Source: JASHPR01 sp963739645
Lineage (GTDB): Bacteria > Actinomycetota > Actinomycetes > Streptosporangiales > Streptosporangiaceae
Length of the DNA stretch: 64,000 nt
Direction: 5' to 3'
Assembly: GCA_963739645.1 (NCBI GenBank)
Contig: CAVUBM010000086.1
Coordinates: 62,001 to 126,000, forward strand
Shown: positions 18,268 through 27,826 of the stretch, one piece after another
Layout: every line of letters begins with the position of its first letter
Numbering within the stretch: position 1 is the stretch's first letter
The notes under the pieces: generated by a model
Databases searched by the model: none
Told to the model about the DNA's origin: nothing
Seen by the model: only the letters and a program-made list of their open reading frames with translations
Translations under genes and position numbers: made by a program

Positions 18268-18951
18268 GCACCGCTAGCGATATGAACACCGAGCCGGCTG
18301 CGGGGGAACTGGCCCGGCCGCGGCTGGTCCTGGCCACGGCCAACCAGCACAAGCTGGCCGAGCTGACCAGGATCCTGGAGAAGGGCCGGGTCGAGGTCGA
18401 CCTGGCCGGGCTCGGCGCACTTCCCCGGCGCGCCCGACGTGGCCGAGACCGGGGCCACGTTCGCGGAGAACGCGCTGCTGAAGGCGCGGGCGATCGCCGG
18501 GTTCACCGGCCTGCCCGCGGTGGCCGACGACTCCGGCCTGTGCGTTGACGCGCTGAACGGCATGCCCGGCGTGCTGTCGGCCCGCTGGTCCGGCCGGCAC
18601 GGCGACGACGAGGCCAACCTGTGGCTGGTCCTGGCCCAGCTGGCCGACGTGCCCGACGAGCGGCGCGGGGCGCACTTCGCCTGCGCGGCCGCGCTGGTGC
18701 TGCCGTCCGGGCGGGAGCAGGTCACCGAGGGCACCGTGTCCGGCACGCTGATCCGCGAGCCGCTGGGCACGAACGGGTTCGGCTACGACCCGATCTTCGT
18801 GCCCGAAACGTCCGAGCTGGCCCGGGGCGGCGACCCGGCCCTCGGCGGGCTGACCACCGCCGAGATGGCGCCGGAGGCCAAGGACGCGATCAGCCACCGG
18901 GGCCGGGCGCTGCGCGCGCTCGCCCCGATCATCGCCGCGCTGCTGGGTTAG
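18264..18951 (+). CDS. rdgB: RdgB/HAM1 non-canonical purine NTP pyrophosphatase, one indel
   Basis: Hydrolyses dITP, XTP and ITP to monophosphates and so keeps them out of DNA. The start LVLATANQHKLAEL, the segment ETGATFAENALLKARA, ADDSGLCVDALNGMPGVLSARW, TNGFGYDPIF and ISHRGRAL are all present. An extra base near 18418-18422 interrupts the segment that should read GAFPGAPDVAET. Translationally coupled to rph by a 4-nt overlap. About 228 aa. Confidence 0.94.
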
Positions 18952-19005
18952 GCCGGCCGCGGCCCGGTAGCGTTGGGGCCACTGGACTGCCGCGAAGGGA
19001 GCACC

Positions 19006-19476
19006 GTGACCGACAACCGGCTGGCGCCAGGGGACCTGGCGCCCGACTTCACCCTGCCCGACGCCGACGGGAACGAGGTGAGCCTGTCGGCGCTGCGCGG
19101 CAAGCAGGTGATCATCTACTTCTACCCGGCGGCGATGACGCCCGGCTGCACCAAGCAGGCCTGCGACTTCCGTGACAGCCGGAGCGACCTGTCCGACGCG
19201 GGCTACACGGTGCTCGGCATCTCGCCGGACTCCCCGGCCAAGCTGGCCAAGTTCCGCGACAAGGAGGGCCTGACCTTCCCGCTGCTGTCCGACCCCGGCC
19301 GTGAGGTGCTCAAGGCGTACGGCGCCTACGGGGAGAAGAAGATGTACGGGAAGACCACGGTCGGCGTGATCAGGTCCACGTTCGTGGTCGGCGAGGACGG
19401 CCGGATCGAGCAGGCACAATACGGCGTCAAGGCCACCGGTCACGTCGCCAGGCTCCGGAAGGAGCTCGGCGTCTGA
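19006..19476 (+). CDS. bcp: Thioredoxin-dependent peroxiredoxin, Bcp/PrxQ type
   Basis: A 156-aa cytoplasmic peroxidase reducing hydrogen and organic peroxides. The peroxidatic Cys is in TPGCTKQAC, with the resolving Cys five residues later, as in atypical 2-Cys PrxQ. APDFTLPDADGNEVSL, GISPDSPAKLAKFRDK and YGVKATGHV are conserved. GTG 19006 opens the typical N-terminus with AAGGGAG upstream. The reading frame is intact. Confidence 0.94.
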   Translation: MTDNRLAPGDLAPDFTLPDADGNEVSLSALRGKQVIIYFYPAAMTPGCTKQACDFRDSRSDLSDAGYTVLGISPDSPAKLAKFRDKEGLTFPLLSDPGREVLKAYGAYGEKKMYGKTTVGVIRSTFVVGEDGRIEQAQYGVKATGHVARLRKELGV

Positions 19477-19483
19477 CGCGCAG

Positions 19484-19567
19484 GCGGGCGTGGCGGAATT
19501 GGAATACGCGGCAGGTTTAGGTCCTGTTGGTGGAAACACTATGGGGGTTCGAGTCCCCCCGCCCGCA
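19484..19567 (+). tRNA. tRNA-Leu (anticodon UAG)
   Basis: The acceptor stem GCGGGCG pairs with CGCCCGC at 19560-19566. The anticodon loop TTTAGGT holds TAG, flanked by a GCAGG/CCTGT stem. The long variable arm (TTGGTGGAAACACTA) marks a class II leucine tRNA. The T arm contains GGTTCGAGTCC. The CCA end is not encoded. The D-loop (ATTGGAATACG) differs slightly from the usual actinobacterial TTGGCAGACG. Confidence 0.95.
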
Positions 19568-20010
19568 CGGTACCGGCGGGCTCGCCGCGCCGGGGCCAAC
19601 CTCGGCGCGGGCCCGGTGCGGGCCGACGGGGCCAGCCCGGCAACGGGCGATCCTGTGCAGCGGGACGAACCGCTGACCTTGCCGGTCCCCGGGTGCCCCG
19701 CGGATCGAGCCTGCCGATGCCGCGGCGCACCTGCGGCGGCCCGCCCTGCGCGCTCCTGCCCGGCCCGGCGAGGGCTGACTCGCCTCGGCCGTCCGGCCAC
19801 CGGCTGAACGCCGCGGCGGGCACCCGGCGGCCAGCCGCGCACTGGCCGTCGCCGCCCCGGCCCGCGGCGGTCCGAGCACTCCGGCCTGCCGGCGCGGGTG
19901 AAGCGGACCGTCCGATCACCAGCGGGTGCACCTGGCGACCGTAGGCGGAGACGCGGCGGTGCGTCGGGCCCGGCCGCTGACCAACGCCGGCGGCGACCCC
20001 TAGATGCCCG
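19568..20010. other. Non-coding or degraded stretch between tRNA-Leu and the GH36 gene
   Basis: No gene was recognised on either strand. It contains the left copy of an imperfect ~50-bp direct repeat (19658-19710). The missing N-terminal part of the GH36 enzyme is not encoded here. Confidence 0.5.
19658..19710 (+). repeat. Imperfect direct repeat, left copy
   Basis: Shares CAG-GGGACGAACCGC, GACCTTGCCGGT and CCGGGTGCC with 21708-21761, roughly 85% identity over ~50 bp. The two copies flank the truncated GH36 gene. The right copy falls in the C-terminal codons of the TetR remnant. Confidence 0.65.
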
Positions 20011-21693
20011 ATGGCCCGGGGCGCGGCTGGGCTCGGTGGTCGGATCACCGGTCGGCAGACGCTCGTAGCGCGATGCAGCGCCACGGCTGGGCGACGGCTG
20101 TGGCTACGCGATGGCCGACCAGGGCCATACGGGCATGACTCAGGCCACCGTCGTTACCGGGACGTCGCCGGGTTCGGCTTCGGCGGCGGCGAGGTCTTCG
20201 GCGTGCACGTCGCCTGGAGCGGAAACACCGTGTACCGCGTGGAGCGGGTGCCGTCGGGCCAGCGGCTGCGGCCGAGCGTGACCACGATCGGCGGCGGCGA
20301 GCTGCTGCTGCCCGGTGAGATCACGCTCGCCGAGGGCGAGTCCTACACCACGCCCTGGGTCTATCTCGCGGCCAGCCGGGCCGGGCTGGATGACCTGTCC
20401 GAGCAGTTCCACGGCTACCTACGGTCGCTGCCCGCGCATCCGCGCTCACCGCGCCCGGTGAATCTCAACGTCTGGGAGGCGGTGTACTTCCGGCACGAGT
20501 TCGGCACCCTGGCCAGGCTGGCCGACATCGCCGCGGGCCTAGGGGTGGAGCGGTACGTGCTCGACGACGGCTGGTTCCTTGGCCGCCGCAGCGACCGGGC
20601 CGGGCTCGGTGACTGGTGGGTCGATGACGCGGTCTGGCCTGGCGGCCTGCACCGTCTCGCGGACCACGTGCGGGCCCGCGGCCTGCAGTTCGGCCTGTGG
20701 ATCGAGCCGGAGATGGTGAACCAGGACTCGGAACTGTACCGGTCCCATCCGGACTGGATCCTGTCCGCCGGCGGGCGGGTGCCGCCGCTGCAGCGGCATC
20801 AGCTCGTCCTCGACCTGACCCGGCCGGAGGCCGCTGGGTACCTGTTCGACCGGATCAGCAGCCTGCTGTCGGAGTACCCGGTCTCCTACGTCAAGTGGGA
20901 CTGCAACCGGGACATCGTCGACGCGGGCAGCGGCACGCGCGCGGGTGCCCCCGCCGCGCACGGCCAGGCGCTCGCGGTTTACGCGCTGCTGGACCGGCTC
21001 CGGCAGCGGCATCCGGACGTCGAGTGGGAGTCGTGCGCGGCCGGCGGCGGCCGGGTCGACCTGGAGATGCTGGAACGGGTCCAGCGCGTCTGGACCTCGG
21101 ACATGACCGACGCGCTCGCCCGGCAGCCCATCCAGCGCTGGACCGGCCAGCTGGTGCCGCCGGAGTACCTCGGCGCGCACGTCTCCGCGCCGTTCTCGCA
21201 TCAGACCGGCCGGTACATGCCGCTGCCGCTGCGCTGCGCCACCGCCCTGTTCGGGCACCTGGGTATCGAATGGGATCTCACCCAGGCCAGCGAGGAGGAG
21301 CTCGCCGGGCTCGCCGCGTGGATCGGGCTCTACAAACAGCACCGGGCCCTCATCCACACCGGCCGCGTGGTCCGGGTCGACACCCCCGACGACACCGCGT
21401 GGATGCACGGTGTCGTCGCGCACGACCGGTCGGCGGCCCTGATGAGCTACGTCCAGCTGGACGAGCCGAGGAACGATCAGCCGGCCGCGCTGCGGGTGCC
21501 GGGGCTTGACCCGGCGCGCCGCTACCTGGTGACCGACGTGACGCCGGGGGAGCGGCTGCTCGGCGCGGCCGGCCTGGCGGATGACCGGGTACCCGGCGTC
21601 GAGGCCTCGGGCGCCGCGCTGGCCGGGATCGGCCTGGCGATTCCGCCGCAGCGGCCCCTGGCGGCCGCCGTCATCCTCATCGAGGCGGTCTGA
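20011..21693 (+). CDS. GH36-type alpha-galactosidase, 5'-truncated
   Basis: The catalytic (beta/alpha)8 barrel and C-terminal sandwich are complete: NVWEAVYFRHEF, VLDDGWFLGRRSD, LWIEPEMVNQDSELYR, the nucleophile region VSYVKWDCNRD, WESCAAGGGRVDLEML and the acid/base region WTSDMTDAL. Full-length family members are ~700 aa. Here only ~540 residues are recognisable, and the N-terminal beta-sandwich (~180 or more residues) is missing. The first ~50 codons (20011-20160) appear out of frame with the family, suggesting further indels. It may be non-functional. ABC genes downstream are unrelated exporters, so no sugar operon is apparent. Confidence 0.82.
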   Translation: MARGAAGLGGRITGRQTLVARCSATAGRRLWLRDGRPGPYGHDSGHRRYRDVAGFGFGGGEVFGVHVAWSGNTVYRVERVPSGQRLRPSVTTIGGGELLLPGEITLAEGESYTTPWVYLAASRAGLDDLSEQFHGYLRSLPAHPRSPRPVNLNVWEAVYFRHEFGTLARLADIAAGLGVERYVLDDGWFLGRRSDRAGLGDWWVDDAVWPGGLHRLADHVRARGLQFGLWIEPEMVNQDSELYRSHPDWILSAGGRVPPLQRHQLVLDLTRPEAAGYLFDRISSLLSEYPVSYVKWDCNRDIVDAGSGTRAGAPAAHGQALAVYALLDRLRQRHPDVEWESCAAGGGRVDLEMLERVQRVWTSDMTDALARQPIQRWTGQLVPPEYLGAHVSAPFSHQTGRYMPLPLRCATALFGHLGIEWDLTQASEEELAGLAAWIGLYKQHRALIHTGRVVRVDTPDDTAWMHGVVAHDRSAALMSYVQLDEPRNDQPAALRVPGLDPARRYLVTDVTPGERLLGAAGLADDRVPGVEASGAALAGIGLAIPPQRPLAAAVILIEAV

Positions 21694-21699
21694 GCCGTC

Positions 21700-22110
21700 G
21701 CGGCGTCGGGCAGTGGGACGAACCGCCGGACCTTGCCGGTCTCCGGGTGCCGCTGGATCGCGCTCACCACGTGCACCTCGGCGCATGGGCCGGGCACGCC
21801 CGCCGCATGCAGGCCCGCCTCGACCGACCGCGCCACCGCCTGCTCCAGCGCGGCGCCGAAGCCCACGGTCAGCATGAACTCGGCCAGTTGCCGCGGGGGG
21901 AAGCGGAAGCTCCTCACCCTGCTCCTGAAGACCGGCCAGTACGCTCGCCAGCCCGCTGATCGTTCGCTCATGCGCTTCGGCATAACGCCGGTTGATCTCC
22001 GGGTCCCTGGCCGCGTGCACCCGGAACTCGATGAGCAGCAGCATCCACTGCGGCTCGGAGCGGTCCACCCCGGCCAGGTGCTCGAGCAGGGCGGCGCCGC
22101 CGCCGCTGGG
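21700..22110 (-). pseudogene. TetR-family regulator remnant (ligand domain only)
   Basis: The minus strand encodes a TetR C-terminal domain in two frames: EPQWMLLLIEFRVHAARDPEINRRYAEAHER, split here by position into helices, then after a break near 21910 FPPRQLAEFMLTVGFGAALEQAV. No HTH domain is found upstream, where the exporter start lies. It was probably the regulator of the ABC exporter at 22244 and has lost its DNA-binding half. The 3' end is unclear. Confidence 0.65.
21708..21761 (+). repeat. Imperfect direct repeat, right copy
   Basis: Partner of 19658-19710, on the same strand. It lies directly after the GH36 stop and encodes the segment RHPETGKVRRFVPL of the TetR remnant on the minus strand. 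Confidence 0.65.
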
Positions 22111-22243
22111 CAGAACGCGAGGTCCGGGCTTGCCGGGCGGCGCGCGGGTGCCTTCCCCCGGACCGGGGGTGAGGCTGGCTTCAGCCCCGATTCGGGGGCT
22201 GCTCCGATGGTCTGGCCACCGGGCCCGAGCCAGACTCGAAGCC

Positions 22244-23050
22244 ATGCCGACCACCGCTCCGTTCACCCCTGTGATCACGGGCATCGCCCCTGGGCTGTCC
22301 CTGAACCCGGCGACACGGCCGCCAGAACCGGTGGTGCTCGAGTCCGTGACCAAGTGTTACGGCGGCCGGCGCCGCGGCGTGCTCGCGCTGCAGGACGTCT
22401 CGGCGGCCTTCACCCGCGGCTCGCTCACCGCCGTCATGGGAGTGACCGGGTCGGGGAAGTCGACCCTGCTGCAGTGCGCGGCCGGCCTGGACGCGCCGAC
22501 CAGCGGGACCGTCCGGCTGGCCGGAACCGACCTGACGGACCTCAGCCGCCGCAGGCTGTCGGTACTGCGCCGCCGAAGGGTCGGCTTCGTGTTCCAGTCC
22601 CTGAACCTGGTCCCCACGCTCTCGGTCGCGGAGAACATCGCGCTGCCGCTGCGCCTGGACGGGCGGCGCGTGCACCGCGACCAGGTGCGCGAGCTCGCCG
22701 CGCGGGTGGGGATCGAGGCTCAGCTCGGGCGGCTGCCGCACACGCTGTCCGGCGGCCAGCAGCAGCGCACCGCGATCGCCCGGGCCCTGATCACCAGCCC
22801 GGAAGTGGTCTTCGCGGACGAGCCGACGGCCGCACTCGACCTGGTGACGTCCGAGCACGTGCTGACCCTGCTGCGGCAGGCCGTCGACGACCTCGGCCAG
22901 ACCGTGGTGGTGGTAACCCACGATCCGGCCGTGGCCGGCCACGCGGACCGGGTTCTGGTCCTGGCCGGCGGGCGTCTCGTCGACGAGCTGGACCGCCCCG
23001 GCCCCGGGCAGGTCACCCGCGTCCTCCGCGACCTGGCCGGCCAGCGATGA
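22244..23050 (+). CDS. ABC transporter ATP-binding protein, MacB/LolD type
   Basis: A 268-aa ATPase. Walker A is GVTGSGKSTLL, the Q-loop is FVFQSLNLVPTLSV, the signature is LSGGQQQRTAIARAL, Walker B is VVFADEPTAALD, and the H-loop is VVTHDP. The N-terminus carries ~30 extra residues. It overlaps the FtsX-like permease by ATGA. Together they form a MacB-like efflux or lipoprotein/lipid-handling system without a visible periplasmic partner. Confidence 0.92.
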   Translation: MPTTAPFTPVITGIAPGLSLNPATRPPEPVVLESVTKCYGGRRRGVLALQDVSAAFTRGSLTAVMGVTGSGKSTLLQCAAGLDAPTSGTVRLAGTDLTDLSRRRLSVLRRRRVGFVFQSLNLVPTLSVAENIALPLRLDGRRVHRDQVRELAARVGIEAQLGRLPHTLSGGQQQRTAIARALITSPEVVFADEPTAALDLVTSEHVLTLLRQAVDDLGQTVVVVTHDPAVAGHADRVLVLAGGRLVDELDRPGPGQVTRVLRDLAGQR

Positions 23051-25738
23051 GAGCCGCGCTGCGGCAGCTCGCCGCCACGCTCCGGCACCGCCCGGCGCTG
23101 CTGGCCGGAACCTTGATCGCGGTCACGCTCAGCGCGATGGTCATGGTCATCTCGGCCTCGTTCGTCGCCACCGGCGCCCGCACCGTCGTGCCCCCGGACC
23201 GGCTCGCGGGGGCGGCGGTGGTCGTAACCGGCCGCCAGCAGCTCAGCGCCACGTTCGGCCGGGGTGAGGACGCCGAGACCGAGCGCCTGGCGCTGCCCGG
23301 CTACCGCCGGGTGCCCGCCGCCCTGGCCGGCCGCCTGGCCGCGATCCCCGGGGTGTCCGGAGCCATTGCCGACGTCTCGTTCCCGGTCGCGCTCGACCTG
23401 GGCCACGGCCGGGTGATCACCGGGAGTCCGGTAACAGGAAGCACGGGGACCGGGGCCGCGGCGAGCCGCAGCACGGTGGCGCTCGCCGGGCACGGCTGGC
23501 CGAGCGCGGCGCTGACGCCGTTCCGGCTGGAGGCGGGGACCGCGCCGTCCGGCCCGGGCCAGGCCGTAATCGGGGCGGGCCTGGCCCGCTCGGCCGGCCT
23601 GCGGGTGGGCAGCCGGGTGCGGCTGGCCGGCCAGGACCTGCCCGGCGTTCTCGGTGGTCGGTGTGGCCGCGGACGGCCGGGACGACGTGGCGTCGGCCAC
23701 CTCGGTGTTCTTCGCTCCCGCCCAGGCCGCCGCGCTTTACGGTCACCCGGGCCAGGCCGACCTCGTCGGCGTCACCGGCGCTTCTGGGGCAGCGCCGGCG
23801 GCGCTGGCGGCCCGCATCACTGCTGTGCTCGATGCTGGGCGGCTCCGCTCTGGGCCAGGGTCCGCCCGGTACACGGTGGTGACCGGCGCCGGGCGCGGGC
23901 CGGCCGAGGACCTGGCCGCGGCCGGCGACAACATCAACCTGCTGGAGATCGGCGGCAGCGCCGGTGTCGACGTGGTTCTGATCGCCCTGTTCGTGGTGGC
24001 CGGGACCGTGGCCCTGGCGGTGGGCCAGCGTCATCACGACTACGCCCTGCAGCGCGCGATCGGCGCGTCCCCGGGCCAGGTGCAGCGCGCGGTCCTGGCC
24101 GAGCTCACCGCGCTGGGCATCCTGGGCGGCGCGGCGGGCTGGCTGCCCGGCCTGTGGCTCGCGGCCGCTGGCATGCGCGCGATGGTCACCCACGGGCTGA
24201 TGCCGCCGTCCACGGTCGCGTGGCACAGCCCGTGGCTGCTGCTCGGCGCGACCGGGGCCGGGGTGATCGTGGCCACGCTGTCTGGTCTGCTGGCCGCGCG
24301 GCGGGCCGGCCGGGCGCGGCCCGCCGACGCGCTGCGCGAGGCGCACGCCGACCGCCGCTGGCCACACCCGGTCCGGATCGTGCTCGGCGCCGCGTCGCTG
24401 GCCGGGTCCGGGGCGCTGGTGTTCGCGATGTCCCGGGTGGGCGCCAGCCAGCGGCTCGGATTGGCGCTCAGCCTGCTGCTCACGCTGATGATCACGATCG
24501 CGCTGCTCGGTCCCATGCTGGTCGCGGCCGCGGAACTGGCGCTGCGGCTGCCGGTCCGCGCCTGCGGCGGGGTCGGCGGGCGGCTCGCGCTGGCCGACAT
24601 CCGGGCCCGGCCCCGGCGGATGGCCTCCGCGGTGATCCCCATCGCGCTGGGCATCGCGTTTGCGGGCACGGTCTACTTCCTGGATGCGACCATCGGTCAC
24701 GCCGCGCTGGTCCAGGGGCGGCAGCGGCTGATCGCCACCGATGTGGTCACCGCCCCCGGGCCCGGGCTGGCGCCGGCCGCGCTGACCGCCATCGCCCGCC
24801 AGCCCGGGGTGACCGCCGCCGTGGGCCTGACGCCGGCCCCCATCGCGGTCGACGATCCCGATCTTGACCTGATCACCGGCGAGGTGGTCACGGGCGGCCC
24901 TCCGGCCAGCGTCCTTGATCTCGGCGTCACCTCCGGCAGCCTCCGGCGGTTCGGGCCCGGCGACATCGCGGTCAGCCAGCAGGAGGCGGCCGGCGGGGAC
25001 CTGGGCGTGCGGGTCGGGGACCGGATCACCGTCCACCTGCCCGACGGCGCCGCGTACCGGGCGCGGGTAACCGCCATCTACAGCCGGTCCGTGGGCTTCG
25101 CCGACGTCATGATTCCGGCGGCGGCCGCAGCCGGGCATCTCGGCTCGCCCGCGCTGGGCCAGATCCTGGTCCGGGGCGGCACGGGCCCGGGCCGGCCAGT
25201 GCTTGCTACCACGGGGCTTGCTACCACGGGGCTTGCTACCACGGGGCTTGCTACCACGGGGCTGGGTACCACGGGGCTGGGTACCACGGGCCTGGCCGCC
25301 CGCTTCCCCGGGCTGCAGGTCGCGAGCCGGCAGGTGGTGAACGCCCAGTACCAGCGGATGGACGCGCAGAACGACCTGGTCAGCAACCTCATCCTGGCCG
25401 TGATCGTGCTCCTGGCCGCCGTCACCGTGGTCAACACGCTGGTGATGGCGACCGTCGAGCGGCGGCGGATGCTCCTGCTGCTGCACCGTGTGGGCGCCAC
25501 GCCCCGGCAGCTGCTGTCGATGACCGCCTGCCAGGCCGCCGTGGCCACCGTGGCCGGCCTCGGCCTCGGGACCGCGACCGCGGTGACCACCCTGACCGCG
25601 GTGGCCAGGGCCGCCACCGGCAGCGGGCCCTATATCCCGCTGGCCCCGGCGCTGGTCATCACCGGCTCCGTGCTGGCCCTGACCATGGTCGCCACCCTCG
25701 GGCCTGCCTCGGCCATCATCGCCGCGGCCGACCGGTGA
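23047..25738 (+). CDS. FtsX-like ABC permease, one indel
   Basis: About 895 aa in the duplicated MacB/FtsX arrangement: an N-terminal TM helix (LLAGTLIAVTLSAMVMVISASF), a large extracytoplasmic domain, three TM helices near residue 310-420, a second TM plus extracytoplasmic domain, and three final TM helices. Family motifs YALQRAIGASPGQVQR and LLLHRVGATPRQLL precede the TM bundles. The frame breaks once near 23650 (GQDLPG to VVGVAADG). The second external domain contains six GLATT/GLGTT pentapeptide repeats (25201-25290). It partners with the ATPase upstream. Confidence 0.9.
25201..25290 (+). repeat. 15-bp in-frame minisatellite, six copies
   Basis: Four copies of GCTTGCTACCACGGG and then two of GCTGGGTACCACGGG, perfectly periodic at 15 bp, encode LATTG x4 and LGTTG x2 in the FtsX-like permease. 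The block is a slippage-prone site in an external loop. Confidence 0.95.
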
Positions 25739-25863
25739 GCGCGGGGCCAGAGACCACGGAATGTAGTCAGTCGATACGTCTGCGCTGTTAATGGGTAGGT
25801 CATGCGCCAGGGGCGAAACACCGGGGATCGCCGTGCAAAACGGGGCAGAAAGCGCACAAACGA

Positions 25864-27307
25864 ATGCCTGATGGCCTGATGAGGGGGGCGGCGCGGCGCG
25901 TCGCGGCGGTGAGCGTGGCGGCCGTGGCCGTGATCGCGGCGTCGATCGGCGTGAGCATCTGGCGGTACGAGGACGCCCTGGGCCGGTCGGCCGCGGCCGT
26001 CGACGCGCGCCACGACGCGAGCCTGACCCAGCAGCTCAACGCCACGTTCTGGCACGAGCACGAGGCGATGAACGAGTACCTGGTCACCCCGGATTCGGAG
26101 ACCCTGGGCGAAATCCGCGCCGAGCGGGACCTGTTCGCGGCCACGTCGGCCACGCTGGGTCACACCCAGCCGCCCGACGAAGCCAGGCTCCTTATGCAGG
26201 CCCGGGCCGGCAACGAAGCCTTCTACGTGCTGTTCGGACAGATCCGCGGGGCCGGGGGGACGAACACGGCGCGCCAGAGCAAGGCGGTCAACCGGCTGGC
26301 CGTAGCCGAGGTGGCCGTGCTGCGGCCGCTGAACCAGCTTGATGTGGCCCAGGAACGGCGCGCGGACGCGGCCCAGGCGAGCGCGGACTCGACCGCGGCC
26401 GAGGCGACCGCGATCGGGATCGTGGCCGCCGTCCTCGCCGTGCTGGCCGGTATCGGGTTCGCGCTGTTCGCGATCAGGATGCTGGGCCGCTCGTTCGACC
26501 GGGAGCGGGAGCTGAAGACCGTGCTGGAGCGGCTGAGCGGGCTGCTCAACCGGCTCAGGTCCACCTCGGCCGTGCTCGGCGAGGTCACCGGCGAGCTGCG
26601 GCTGGCGGCGAAGAACGCGACCGCGGTGACCAGCGAGCAGTCCTCCGCCGTGGCGGAGACGTCCGCCACGATCGAGGAGCTGGCCACCACGGCCGGCTCG
26701 ATCGCCGACAACGCGCACGCCGTGGCCAGGGTGGCCGAGCGGACCGGCGACACCATGCGCGACATGCAGGACAAGGTTGAGACGATCGCCCAGCGCGCGC
26801 TCTCGCTCGGTGAGCGAGCGCAGAAGATCGGCGAGATCGTCGAGCTGATCAACGACATCGCGGCCCAGACCAACCTGCTCGCGCTCAACGCCGCGATCGA
26901 GGCGGCCAGGGCCGGTGAGGCGGGGAAGGGCTTCGCCGTGGTCGCGGCCGAGGTGCGCAAGCTCGCGGAGCGGTCGGTGCACTCCACCGAGTCGATCAAC
27001 GTGATCATCACCGGGGTGCAGGACGAGACCAACACGACGATTATGGTCACCGAGGAGGGCACCCGGCAGGCCCGCGAGGTCGGCGACCTGATGGAGTCGA
27101 CCGCGGCCATGCTGGAACAGTCCATCCTCGCCACCCAGCAGCAGAAGTCCGCCGCGGACCAGGTGGACACCGCGATCCAGCAGATCCGCGAGGCGGCCGA
27201 TCAGCTCGCGGCCGAGCAAACGCAGTGGGCCGCCACCGCGGGACGCCTTGACGCGCTGGTGGAAGAGCTCGACTCCGCCCTGGGGCCCGAGGAACGGGCG
27301 GACGTGC
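25864..27307 (+). CDS. Methyl-accepting chemotaxis protein
   Basis: A membrane chemoreceptor. TM1 is at ~12-30, followed by a helical sensor domain of ~140 residues (four-helix-bundle-like, starting WRYEDALGRSAA), then TM2 at ~180-200 (GIVAAVLAVLAGIGFALFAI). No clear HAMP follows; a coiled coil leads into the signalling domain. The hairpin core is perfectly conserved: INDIAAQTNLLALNAAIEAA and EAGKGFAVVAAEVRKLAERS. The C-terminus (~27300) runs into a CheW sequence in another frame, so it is either a separate gene pair or an MCP-CheW fusion with an indel. No cheA, cheY or flagellar gene is in the window. Confidence 0.88.
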
Positions 27308-27804
27308 GTGTCGGTTTACGTGCGGCTGCGGGTGGCGGCCGAGGCTTACGCGATGCCCGTCGAGCACGTGCGGGAGGTGTCCGAGCTCGGCCGGGTGGAA
27401 GCCGTGCCCGGGACCAGGCCGGAGTTGCTCGGCATCAAGAACGTGCGCGGCCAGATCCTGCCCGTGGTCGACCTGGCGGGCCTGCTCGGGCTGGCCGCGG
27501 ACGCACCGCCGGGCCGCCTGCTCGTGGCCGAGGCGGGCGGGCGCCAGGCCGGCTTCGCGATCGACGAGGTGAGCGACGTCGGCGTCCTTCCCGACCCGGC
27601 CGAGGAGGCCGAATCCGATCTGCTGGTGGGGGCCACGCTCGCCGACGGTGAGCTCACCGGGATCATCGACGTGCCCCGGCTCTCTCGTTCGAGGACGAGA
27701 TCCGCGTCACGGTCCGCTACGAGAAGGGCCTGGCCGTCAAGGCGCTGCTGGCGATCGCCCTGGTCGCCGCCGTGCTCGCGTTCCGCGTGTACTTCTTCGG
27801 GTGA
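27308..27804 (+). CDS. CheW-like adaptor with a C-terminal membrane segment, frameshifted
   Basis: The CheW fold: VSVYVRLRVAAEAYAMPVEH, then the hallmark LLGIKNVRGQILPVVDLAGLLG, GRQAGFAIDEVSDVGVLP and LTGIIDVPRL. After a shift near 27685, a coding-looking tail FEDEIRVTVRYEKGLAVKA continues into ALLAIALVAAVLAF, a hydrophobic helix, and stops at TGA 27802. A membrane-anchored CheW would be unusual. GTG 27308 is the only near start in frame. It may instead be the C-terminal half of the receptor at 25864. Confidence 0.75.
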
Positions 27805-27826
27805 CCGTGCGCCCGGGCCCGGTGGC

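Noticed and set aside
19484..19567. tRNA-Leu as the attachment site of an integrated element
   Set aside because: No integrase, excisionase or duplicated tRNA 3' end was found downstream; the nearby direct repeats do not match the tRNA.
25201..25290. CRISPR array
   Set aside because: Units are 15 bp with no spacers and lie in frame inside a permease gene.
23417..25486. A 689-codon minus-strand frame over the FtsX-like permease
   Set aside because: Low-complexity Arg/Gly/His composition and no motif; the plus strand encodes a recognisable permease.
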